A stretch of DNA of 64,000 nucleotides, from the NCBI GenBank assembly GCA_019973155.2, contig BPQB01000115.1:16451-80450 (forward strand), read 5' to 3'. This DNA is from Phanerochaete sordida (Eukaryota > Basidiomycota > Agaricomycetes > Polyporales > Phanerochaetaceae). The position numbers and the translations under genes were made by a program. Of the stretch, positions 46,726-56,199 are shown piece by piece; positions within the stretch are counted from its first letter, which is position 1, and each line of letters begins with the position of its first letter. The notes beneath the pieces were generated by a model. That model was not told the origin of the DNA. It searched no databases and worked only from the letters and a program-made list of their open reading frames with translations.

Positions 46726-47291
46726 GGCATAGAAGTACAAGCGGTGAGCGGTGCGACGAACCTCTGGTGAGCACGGAGGGGGGACGCGGGGCAAACGCTA
46801 AAGAGTGCGTGCGGGCGTGCCCCCAGCGTGTTCGGCGTGCAGCCTGGGAGAAGCGCGGCGTGCTGTCACAAGACGAATCTCAGTTCTGTGCAGAAACGCG
46901 ATGCCGGTGCGTCTTACCCGATGGCCTGCGCGTCCAGCGATTGTGCAGGCTGGAGAGCGCGTGCCTCCCGACCCTCCACACATTCCAGGGCCGGGCGCCT
47001 CACACTATTCCGAGCGATTAGCGCTCTCACGGACCCTGCTGCTCTCCCCGTACTTCGGCGTCGTCACCGCCGACGATCTCGTCGTTCAACCCGAGGTCTC
47101 GACGCATTTCGAACGGCCGACAGACGGGCATAAAACATGGCAGGGCTCACATTACGCTTCCGCTGACGCTTCCGACGCGTAGAGACCGGGGGCACTGTAG
47201 CGATGCGGTCATGGCGGAACCTAAACACCCTTTCAGGACGGACTCAAAATGCGAGCAGTGCGCAGTGGATCCTCGACGCTGAGCAGACACG
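46726..47291. other. Divergent intergenic region
   Basis: 566 bp between the divergent starts of the conserved hypothetical gene and the HNH-domain gene. Short overlapping frames only; no motif recognised. Confidence 0.5.
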
Positions 47292-48220
47292 ATGGACGAC
47301 CGCGCTGCATACCGCAATGTGCACGTCTTCGACGCCTCAGACCGCGAGCGGCTGCTGGGCGGGCTGAACCAGAATGGCTCTATCACAGAGGCCAACTTCC
47401 TCGACATGCTGGCCATCCTCCTCGTCGCGCACTTTCCAATAAAGGTGCAGGACAGATTCTCTTGTCATGAGGTTCGCAGGAGCGAGAGTGCCCTCCAACC
47501 TGGGATCTATGACGTTACTTGCAAAGGTGCGTCGCCAACTATCGCAGCTCGTGCTGAAGCTCACAGAGAGGTTCAGGCCCTATCGCACTCACAGACGAGC
47601 CCTGGCTGCCCCGCCTCGTCTGCCCACCATACACCGACCCCGCCTTCTCCGACGCAGTCCTCGCACGCGACGGCCGCTGCGCCCTCTCCGGCGCCGCGGG
47701 CTCCCGCCTCACGACCGAGGCCGCGTACATCTTCCCGTGCGACAACGAGGACCACTGGCTCGCGCACGGCCTCGCGCAGTGCGTCGCAGACATGCCCGGC
47801 CGCCCCGCCCGCGCGAAGCTCGCCGCAGAACGGCCTCGCGCTCGCGCCGCACGTCCGCGAGCTCTGGGACCAGTGCCTCGTCGCCGTGAACCCCGACGTA
47901 CGCGCCCGCTCGTTCCTGCGCCCGCACGCCGTCTGACCCGAGCACAGGACGGCCACAAGGTCGTCGCCTTCGGCCCCGACACCGCCGCGCTCGACGGGCG
48001 CACGCTCGCCGCGACGTGCCGCGCCCCCAGCGACGCGCTGCTGCGCTGGCACTACCGCCAGGCGGTGCTCGCGAACGTGCGCGGCGGCGGTGAGCCGCTG
48101 TTCGCGGGTGCGGGGCGCGGCGCGGACGCGCTGCGTGCGCTGCAGTGCGGGCCGTACGCGAAGGAGCGCTTCCAGATGGAGGTCGTCGTGCGCCTGCGCG
48201 GGTTCGCCGGCGGCGAGTGA
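47292..48220 (+). CDS. HNH-domain protein of a basidiomycete family, degenerate and probably frameshifted
   Basis: Exons 47292-47526, 47595-47897 (with a break) and 47948-48220. The N-terminus (VHVFDASDRERLLGGLNQNGSITEANFLDMLAILLV) and PGIYDVTC, DEPWLPRLV, ARDGRCALSG are the usual start of this fungal family, followed by the HNH region and a conserved end (VNPDDGHKVVAF, LDGRTL, LLRWHYRQAVLANVRGGGEP, YAKERFQMEVVVRLR). Two oddities. First, the frame changes by one base at about 47822-47828: upstream codons run through KLAA, whereas QNGLALAPHVRELWD is in the next frame. A 46-nt intron 47783-47828 with a weak GTCGCA donor would keep a 254-aa frame but remove a segment the family keeps. Second, the catalytic positions differ: AAHIFP is AAYIFP and the second His of LHxLFD is Arg (VRELWD). 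Nuclease activity is therefore doubtful. Confidence 0.7.
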
Positions 48221-48655
48221 GATCCGCGCGCGTGCATCGAACGTAACTTTTGTGGGCCTTGGCTGCGGTTCCTGGGTGTACGCTGCTGGCTGTGTCGCGG
48301 CTTACGGGGTGAATAGACTATATTACCTGTGAAGAAAGTAAGCGACACGCATGTCCGACGGTCCGTCCACAGCACGAAGATCCGGACGCGGACAGCAGAA
48401 AAGCGAAGGGGGTGGCGGGGCGAAAAAGGAGCGGAAGTCGCGTCCGACCAGGGGGAAGAAAAGACGACGTGAGGGGGGCGGGTGGCAAACAGGCGCTAGT
48501 AAGGTAGGTACAGCTAGCACTCGCATAGATTTTGGTTCTCCTATATACGACCCGGCCTAGAAAGTTACATAAAACGAGAGACGGGCGCGCGGGCGCGCGC
48601 GGGGGCGTGGCGGGCGGCAGGGGCCGCGCGGGGGCATGCATGCGTGGGGATGTCG
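48221..48655. other. Convergent 3' interval, no gene
   Basis: 435 bp between the stops of the HNH gene and the DUF6534 gene. It has purine-rich patches and a GC-alternating run near 48578-48604. Nothing coding is seen. Confidence 0.5.
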
Positions 48656-50506
48656 TTAGCGCTTCCGTGTGCTGTCCATCGTCCGGTCCTGGCGCTCCTC
48701 CTCGGAGAGGCGCACGGGCGACTCGTCGCCGTCGCCTGCGTCGGTGACGCAGTGCACGGTTTTCTCGACGCTGATCTGCATCTGTTGGGCGCACCGTCAG
48801 CCATGTCACCTCCGGATGACAGACACGCGAAGGGGCGCTCACGATGCTGCCGATGGGGTTCGCGCCGACGGGCTGCTGTGGGCGGCGTGCGCGTGAGTCT
48901 ACCGCTTGCTGCAGCGAGGGCGCGGCGCTCACCGTGGAGAAGCGGCCGGAGCGCCCGAGGCCGTTCGGGAACACGAGCGGGAGCTGGTTCGCGTCGTTGC
49001 TCGACTTCTGCGAGCGCTGCTGCAGCGTCTTGCGCGCGTTCAGCCTGCCACCGTCGCCGTCCGTCAGCGCCGCACACACATACACAAGAGCATGCAGGGC
49101 ACTTACGTCGCGAGGAAGGAGTTCGCGTAGACTGGAAGAGGGCGTCAGCGGGGCGTGGTGCGGAGCGCGGGGGGACGTACGCTTGCTGATGGCAAAGTGC
49201 AGCGCGAGGAAGACGAGGTTGTTCTTCATCGTGACCCACTGCGAAGAAAGGCGCGTCAGTGCGAGCGCGTGCAGCACGGTCTGGGCGGGCGTACGCAGAT
49301 GAGAGAGAGCACGGCGAAGATCCTGCGGGAGCGGTGATCAGCGAGTGCGCGCGCGCGCAGAGCAACAGGACACGGACGAGGTGATCAGGCCGTTCTCGAC
49401 CGTGTAGAGCACGATCGAGTCGATGATCTGGTCCATTCTGGCGGGAGGTGTGAGTGGGGCGCGTGCGGGAGGACAAGGGCGGCGGACGCACGAGTGCCAG
49501 CCGGTCTTGCTCTTCTGCAGGTGCACGATGAGGGCGATGGCGATGACGAAGTCCAGCACGGCGGAGATGGTCAGGCCGGTGGTGAACAGCCACTGCGAGT
49601 CCATGAGATTCCATTCATTTTCCAGCCACTGAGTGGACATACCGCTGAGCCTTCACCGAACTTCTTCCACGTGCCATCGTGTACCATCTCGGCGGTACAG
49701 CTCATGGCGGAGACTACCTCGTCGTCAGCAAACCCACAAGGTCCCGTCAGCGGAGCCACGTACCGACACGCAGGAGCGCGAGGACGCTGATGGGGCCTGC
49801 GATCAGCAGCTTCCTCTTGCTCAGCGAGTACACCCTGTGTGCGAAGAATATGTGCACGAGGAACGTGACGACGGCCTGCGCAACGGTGAGCAGGCGCCGC
49901 GGGGCGCGCAAGCAGAGCACGCACCGTGAGGGCGATCGTGACCTGCGGCGCGGCGCGCGTCAGCTAGCAGGCACGGCGGGCGCAGGGGGCGAGACGCACC
50001 GAGATGGGCCTGCCAAGGACGGTGAGCGTCAGGGCGCTACGGCGGGGCCGGCGGGACTCACCAAAGGATCTCCTGCGCGGCGACGCCGTTCCCGAAGTGC
50101 AGAATCAGGTACAGCCAGTTGGCGATGCAGATCATGATGGTGTGGACGAGGTCCAAGAACCTGGGCGCAAGGGGCGGTCAGCGATTCGGCCCTGCGCCGC
50201 GGCGGCCTCGAGGGCGCAACGCACCACACGACGGTGACCTAGTGCGCGCGCGCGCGTGGGCGTGCCGTCAGCCAGGAGTTTGGATTGGGCACGGGTGACG
50301 TACGGTGGACTTGATCCTGAAGCGGTCGTTGGGGTATAACCTATAGTACACGAAAACCTGCATCGACACGATTCCCGACAAGCTGCGGCGCGGGAGAGGC
50401 GTCTGAGCGCGGCGCGCGGCGGAGGACGTGCAGGAAAAAAGGCGTACAAGACCGCCAAGAGTGCGCCGAGGAGCAGCGCCCCCAGTGTGTTGCCGTATGC
50501 CGCCAT
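48656..50506 (-). CDS. DUF6534 seven-helix membrane protein, 16 exons
   Basis: Exons: 50448-50506, 50304-50382, 50225-50238 (14 nt), 50062-50160, 50000-50009 (10 nt), 49925-49942 (18 nt), 49764-49875, 49643-49713, 49492-49592, 49378-49437, 49295-49322, 49181-49238, 49107-49131, 48933-49044, 48843-48872, 48656-48781; total 333 aa. The joined protein follows the DUF6534 layout of Agaricomycetes: NTLGALLLGALLAVFLSGI, VFVYYRLYPNDRFRIKSTVTVVWFLDLVHTIMICIANW, EILWPISVTIALTAVVTFLVHIFFAHRVYSLSK, AMSCTAEMV, WLFTTGLTISAVLDFVIAIALIVHLQKSKTGW, IIDSIVLYTVENGLITSIFAVLSLICWV and NNLVFLALHFAISKLYANSFLATLNARKTL, then a polar cytosolic tail. The tiny exons are required to keep both the frame and the family sequence. 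The family has about seven membrane helices and no known biochemical role; many copies occur per genome, which fits sensing or transport roles only speculatively. Confidence 0.85.
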
Positions 50507-51682
50507 GGTGCGTTGGGTGTGGGCTGGTGCCGCGGGTCGGTATGTACAGGAGCGGGCCTGGGTCGACCTCTGATCCGCGTCGGGCGAGGGGTGGAGGGCG
50601 GGCGGGCCGACGAGGTATTAACACGCGGAAGCGAAGATGGTACAGGGAGCCGAAAGGACAGGGCGAGCGGGGAAAGGGGAGGGCAGGCCGGGCTCTGGGT
50701 GGGATTTATCTGCCGGCGAGAGCCTTTGAACGGCTGGGCTGGCGGGCGCCTGTCGGGATCATGTCGCAGGCGTGCGGCGATTTGGACGGGGAACGATCTG
50801 GTGGAAAAACGGATGAAGGACGCCAGGGCGGGGGCCCAGCGGCGCGGGCGGGCGTGGGCTGTGGGAGCGCGCGGGCGGGGACGCCGGGGCTCGCAGCGGT
50901 GGTGGCGAAAATTGCGGGTGGGCGAGTGGCTGTTGGCTGGCGCGGGGCGGCGGCAGAATGCTGGCGGTGGAGACGCATGGCCGCCGGGCGAGAAAACGGT
51001 TTAGAGGCTGATCGCAGGGACCGCACCCAGCAGAATCGTGACTACACCAGTTCCGGCGTCGGCGGGCGCAAGCCCCCTTCCCTGTTCTGCCCTGCTGGCG
51101 ACGCGCGCCGCGTCAGTCTCGCCTTGGGGATGATGTGCGCGCGATGTGAGACACTCACGCGTGCAGAGAGCCCCGTTGCTGTCCGCGGTCGTCGTCGTTG
51201 CCCCCGAGGCGTGCGCTGGCCAGGACGCGGCGGGGTCAATGAGGCCAGGAGGAGAGGCGACTCAAGGTGCCTTCCTCTTTCGGCCTGCGTCGGTGTTTCT
51301 GATGGGCGGAAGCGCTGCGCCACAATGGCTGAGATCTGAGATCGGACCCGCCGCCCTCGCTCGCCGGATCACATCACAGCGAATTTGACGACAATTTGAC
51401 TGGCAACGCTATCCCCCCAGCCCTTGCCCCACCCGCGGCCACCGGCGTCGGTAACGACGACGACCTGCAAATCACCGCCGGACGAAACACTGCACACATC
51501 ACAGACTCGAATACTAGAAGCTTCACGGCGTACGTACATCGTCGCGACAAGGAACGCGCACGGCGCACTAGCAGAAATCCGGGGCACACACAGCCTGCGC
51601 TAGCCCCAGGAACCTATCAGCACCCGGTCCGCCTCTTCACATCCAGTCAAATTCAACGCATCCCGTGGGCCTCGCACCTTCA
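50507..51682. other. Intergenic, upstream of DUF6534 gene
   Basis: About 1.18 kb. A plus-strand frame of about 300 codons (50428-51339) spans it, but its composition is Gly/Arg-rich like the shadow frames of this GC-rich DNA, with no motif and no intron. I read it as promoter and 3' UTR of the two minus-strand neighbours. Confidence 0.5.
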
Positions 51683-53469
51683 TTAAGCGTGCCCGTACGT
51701 CGGCGCGTCATCTCTGCCGCGGCGCACCCGCTGCACCAGGGCCTGGACCGCCGCACCCACCCCCACCGCCGCCGCCCCGCCCTCGACGACGTACCCCGCC
51801 GCGACGACCGCCCACACCGCCGCGCACGCCGCGAGCTGCCCGCCGCGCTCGTACGCCGTGCGCCGCGTGTCGAACGGGTACGGCACCCCGAGCGGCTTGC
51901 TCCACAGGCCGCCCCCGACCTGCACGACCGTGCTGTACCCGGGGCCTGCGATCCCGCTCAGCCCGCCGCGCCCGCCGTCGCACCACACCACCGTCGCGCC
52001 CGTCTCCTCCGCGCGCGCCTGCGCCTGCGCCCACATCGCGTGCCCCACGCTCGGGTGCCACGTCTTCGCCGGCGCGAGGATCAGCGCCGGGCGGCTCGAG
52101 AGCGGCGTGAACGATGACGTGGACGCAAAGTCGAGGCAGATCGACACCGTCACAGGCACCGTGCGTTTCTTCGGGCCCGCGACGCCCTTGGGCCTGTCAA
52201 GTTCGACGTCGAAGATGGTGGGTGCTTGGGTACCCGGAGTGAGAGAGAACGACTCCGTCACTGCCAAGATGTCAGCATACGAAGGTCTCGGGCACTGCTC
52301 AAAGACATACAGGGCACGAGGTTTCTTTTGTAATACTCGATGACAGGTGTCCCATTGATGGGCAGGAGAGTGAACCCATTGTAGCGGTGACCACTCTCCC
52401 CTGCCCTCTGTGCGGGGACAAACTCCTCAAACGAGACTCCGATGAGTTTCTTGTTGGAGACTCCAGACATGTTCTTGATCTTCGCGAAGCCGGCCTCGCG
52501 CTCTGCAGGGCTCTCGAAGCGCACTGCGCTTTCCGGCCACAGTATGATGTCGGCTGCGTTTTGTAGTTGGCTCGTCGCATGCATGTAATCGTCGAGGGTT
52601 GGATTACCGGAGCGGGGCACGGGCAGCGCGCAAGCGACCTTGATCTCCGTAATGTGATCTGTGGGAAGATGTGGGAGTGGCGTCGCTGAGAACATGTAGG
52701 AAGGGAGCATGAGCAGCAGCAGGAGAGTGGTAAGGGCCAGATGTGCGGGTGATCTGGACGCAGCAGTCGCAGGCTTCGGTGTTGCGTTGTCCGCGACACT
52801 GCCGTACTGCGCGTGGGGAACGTCAGGGAGGAGCGGCTCGGTGTCGACGAGCGCATCCCCGTCGTGGTCAGGGGCGCCGACGAGCCAGTCCCCGAGCACC
52901 TCCGAGACGACGACCGCCCACGCAGCGGCGACCCAGTCGACGCCCCACTGGCCAAAGACGGGGCGCATCCATACGTACGGGCCGAGTCCGACGACGGGGC
53001 TCCATGTCACGAGCTGACCCAGGCCGGTCACCTGTGCCATGGAGGCCCACCCGGAGGCCCAGAGCGCAGGAAAGAGCGTGAGGCGCACCCACGGCGCCGC
53101 GCCGCGCCGCGCGAAGCGCGTGCCCGCGAAGACGAGCGCGACGGCGAACGCGGACGCACACAGCGCGAGCGCGGCGAGCACGAGGAACGCGGCGCGCGGC
53201 GTCGACGTCGCGGCGAGCCCTGGCGCGAGGTGCGCGAGGCCCGCGGCGCACGAGATGGCGAGGGCCTGCAGGCCGCCCTTGGCGATGGCGCCCGGCCGCG
53301 GGGCGAAGGTCCAGGCGGAGAGGCGGACGGTGGCGATGAGGAGAGAGACGGCAATGAGCGGGGGCGCGGGCGTCACTGCGAAGAAGGCGAGGACGGCCGA
53401 AGAGGCCGTGTAAGCGAGCGCAGGGCGCGAGATGACGAATGACTTGACGATGCCGCCTGGAGGAGGCAT
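51683..53469 (-). CDS. Lnt-like membrane carbon-nitrogen hydrolase
   Basis: Two exons: 52311-53469 and 51683-52260 (578 aa); the 50-bp intron has donor GTATGT. The N-terminal half holds about six hydrophobic helices (TASSAVLAFFAVTPAPPLIAVSLLI; LALTTLLLLLMLPSYMFSA), followed by a nitrilase-type domain and a last membrane helix (LAACAAVWAVVAAGYVV). The catalytic triad is visible: Glu313 in IILWPESA, Lys381 in EYYKRNLVP and Cys428 in VSICLDFA. The E-K and K-C distances (68 and 47) are close to those of bacterial apolipoprotein N-acyltransferase Lnt, which also has this helix-nitrilase-helix order. The LPINGTPVIEYYKRNLVP segment is typical. The role in fungi is not known to me; amide formation or hydrolysis at a membrane is the reasonable inference. 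The frame is open upstream of the ATG at 53469 but contains no other ATG. Confidence 0.82.
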
Positions 53470-54128
53470 ATTTGCTTTGTGGACGGTGCTTGTTGGCTGG
53501 GACAAGGCTGTCGAGGTGGGGGCGTAAGACAAGGGGGCGCAAAGCAGGATAGAGTTTGGACTGTGCTTTATACGAACCCTGCGGATCCTCGGAACCTTGT
53601 GAAGTGCATCCTAGTCTTCCAGATGCCGCATCCGTCTGCGGGCTGCTGCGACGCAGCACGCAGTTCTCGCAGACAAGGGCGAGGCCTGGGAGAAGACGGC
53701 GGGTGGACGTCGTCCGACAAGGCCAAGAGATGCAGAGTCAGGAGAGACGTCATCGGCGTTGGGCGGAGGAGAGCTCGCGCGCCACGATGGCCGTCCTCGG
53801 ACCGTCGACAGGCAGCGGCGGAGGACACGGAGAGGGGTAGCAGCGTCCGGAATAGAGCAGCGGACAGAGTCGGCGTTTGGGGGCGTTTGGCCCTTCGGGG
53901 CGAGTCGTTTAGTCAGTCGCCAGCCTCGATGGCTCGCTCCTCTGATGCGCGTGCCGACTCCCGAATATTTATGGCCGTCTGCCCTCCCTCTGCAATGTCC
54001 GTCCCTTTCTCCCTCCTCCCTCGCCGTCGTCCCCACCCGGCCCCCCTCTCTCCTCCCGTCCGCCGGCCCACTCGTCCGCGCGCCCGACGCCCGACGTCCG
54101 CCACGACCCACGCCCCCATTCGCTTACA
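53470..54128. promoter_or_regulatory. Divergent intergenic / promoter region Lnt-like / ORP
   Basis: 659 bp between two divergent starts. The last 150 bp before the opsin-related gene is very C-rich (CTCCCTCC and CCCCC tracts), as seen upstream of highly expressed fungal genes. No specific element is claimed. Confidence 0.5.
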
Positions 54129-55250
54129 ATGGCCAGCCAACCACCCGCGGGGTCCCCCTCCAGCCTCCTCGACGTCGGCCTCTACCTCACCATGAACGGC
54201 TACAACTGGTACTGGGTCGCCTTCGGCTGCATGATCACCTCGCTGCTCGCCACCGTCGGGCTCGACCTCATGGTGAGCCCGCCCCGCCGTCCGCCTCGCA
54301 GCCGCACGCGCTGCGAGCGCGTCCAGGGTCGCCCTTGCTCACCGGCCCTCTCTGCACGCAGCGGCCGCGCGGCCTCCGCCTCTTCCACCAGATCGCGATA
54401 GTCGTCCTCACCACCGCCAGTCTCGCGTACTTCAGCATGGCCCTCGATCTTAGTGCGTCTTCTGTCTCAGCGCGGCCGCGGCAGTGCACGCTAACCGACC
54501 CCCGTGCGCGCAGGCACGTCGGGCCCAGAAGCACAGATAGGCGGAGGAGCAGCAGTCGGGCCTCTCTCGGTGCGTCCCGGCCTCTGCAGTGACTAAACAG
54601 CATCGCTCACACATCCTGATGGCAGTACGTGTGGTACATTATGTGGACCATCAACCTCCCGCTGCTCCTGCTCTCCGTCCTGCTCGTGACGGGGCTCTCG
54701 CTCGCCGAGATCCTCTCCACGCTCTTCGCGGCCGTCGTGCTCGTGCTCTCCGGCCTCGTCGCGGACGCCGTGCCCGCGCACGCGCGCGCATTCTCGCTGC
54801 TCTCCGGCGCCGCGCTGGCCTACGTAATGTGCGTGCTGACAGTGCCCTCTTACCCGGCCCTCGTTGTGACGCCCGCCACCCCCCAGCTTCAGCCTGCTCT
54901 GCAAGGGCGCCAGGTCCGCGTACGCCGCCGGCGACGCGTTCGGCACGCGCTACCTCCTCTCCGCCGCGCTCCTCGCGCTGCTGCTGCTCGGCTACCCCGC
55001 GGCGTACGCGCTCGCGCACGGCGTCGGCGCGCGCGCGCTCGAGCCCGCGGCCGCGGCGGGTGTGTACGGCGTGCTCGACGTGCTCGCGCAGCCCGTGTTC
55101 CTCTTCTTCTTCCTCTACCAGCTCAGCCAGATCGACCCCGGCTCCGTGTGCGGCGCGATCGCGCTGGGCGAGGACGAGGAGGCGCAGCTCGCGCGCGCGA
55201 GCCCCCGGCGCCTGCGCCGCTGCCGTGCGGTCGTCGTCCTCACGTATTAG
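54129..55250 (+). CDS. Opsin-related heptahelical protein (HSP30/YRO2-like), lacks retinal lysine
   Basis: Five exons: 54129-54272, 54362-54452, 54514-54569, 54626-54828, 54887-55250 (285 aa). Seven hydrophobic helices follow the microbial-rhodopsin order, beginning NWYWVAFGCMITSLLATVGLDLM. Helix C reads YVWYIMWTINLPLLLLSVLL: aligned on W86 and P91 of bacteriorhodopsin, the proton acceptor Asp85 is Met103, Arg82 is Trp100 and Asp96 is Ser114. Helix G reads VYGVLDVLAQPVFLFFFL: Asp229 is kept but the Schiff-base lysine is Gln233. It cannot bind retinal covalently, so it is an opsin-related protein of the HSP30/MRH1/YRO2 type, a plasma-membrane protein linked to stress in yeast. The C-terminus is short and Arg-rich. 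Confidence 0.85.
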
Positions 55251-56199
55251 ATTTGGCGGTGCACCGACGACACCCGTGACGGCGCCGCGCGCCCGCCCGC
55301 GAGGAGATCCAAAAGAGCGGGAGCGGAGAGCACGCCGAGAGCAGACGACGACACGACGCGATCTATGACGACCCATGTGACGACCCCCACCCCCCGCACG
55401 CTGTTTGTATCACCATCGACCTCTCATGCCCCCATGTGCCACTACAGCATCCCACCTCATCTACTGACCAGGTCGACATCCAACCAGTTGTAATATCCAC
55501 TCGCTGTACTCCCCTCGCTTATGCTTGTATTATAATAGGCCTGCTAGTCCTTGTGCGGTGCCCTTGCTGTAGACTATACCTTGCATGCTTGATACATAGT
55601 TGCTCTTGGAATCATTCACGGTATTTCACGGAAGCGACGGGACGTGATTGCGACATGTCTAGGTACGTGTTATAGAGACAGCTGTCCGCGCGAGCGCAGC
55701 GGGGGTGGATTACAATACTACAGGTCGGAGAGCATAATACAGAGCTACGATGAAGAGTCAACACTATGCCACAGAGAAAGCAAACATAGTCAGATATCCA
55801 GTGCAAGATGCGCAGAGGGTCATGGAGTGCGTGGGCGGAACCGAGAAGCGAAGTTGAGTCCGTAGATCCGGGGCGCTGGGCGGAAAGCAGAGGTGTCGAT
55901 TAAGCATTAAACGGTCGTGGTCGGTGTCAAGGTGGTGTGGTATGTCGATTAGTGTTTCGCTCAGACGTTTTGCAGGTCGTGGGTCGTGCATGAAGTCGTC
56001 GTGGGGTCCTATACGTGCGTGGCATGCGGGCGGCCGGGCGAGCCGCCGCCGGTCGTGAAAGCCTCGGAGTCGGAGCGCGCCTCCAGCCCTCCGGATCGAG
56101 CGTACGAGAATAGTCGGGGCCCAGGAATAGCGCGGCAGGCGCCCTGCAGGCGCGGCGGCAGGGCCCCAGGTGCCCGCAGGCGCCGCGCACCTATACCCC
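55251..56199. other. Convergent 3' interval, no gene
   Basis: About 950 bp between the opsin-related gene and the large disordered gene. The middle part (55400-55960) is clearly more AT-rich than its surroundings. No coding signal is seen; both 3' UTRs should be here. Confidence 0.5.

Noticed and set aside
50428..51339. Plus-strand open frame of 303 codons
   Set aside because: Gly/Arg composition of random GC-rich DNA, overlaps the first exon of the DUF6534 gene, no motif or splice structure.
54129..55250. Light-driven proton pump
   Set aside because: The retinal-binding lysine is Gln and the counterion Asp is Met.
54651..55376. Open frames of 241 and 259 codons over the opsin-related gene
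   Set aside because: Arg/Ala-rich shadow frames of a coding exon; the spliced heptahelical protein explains the region.
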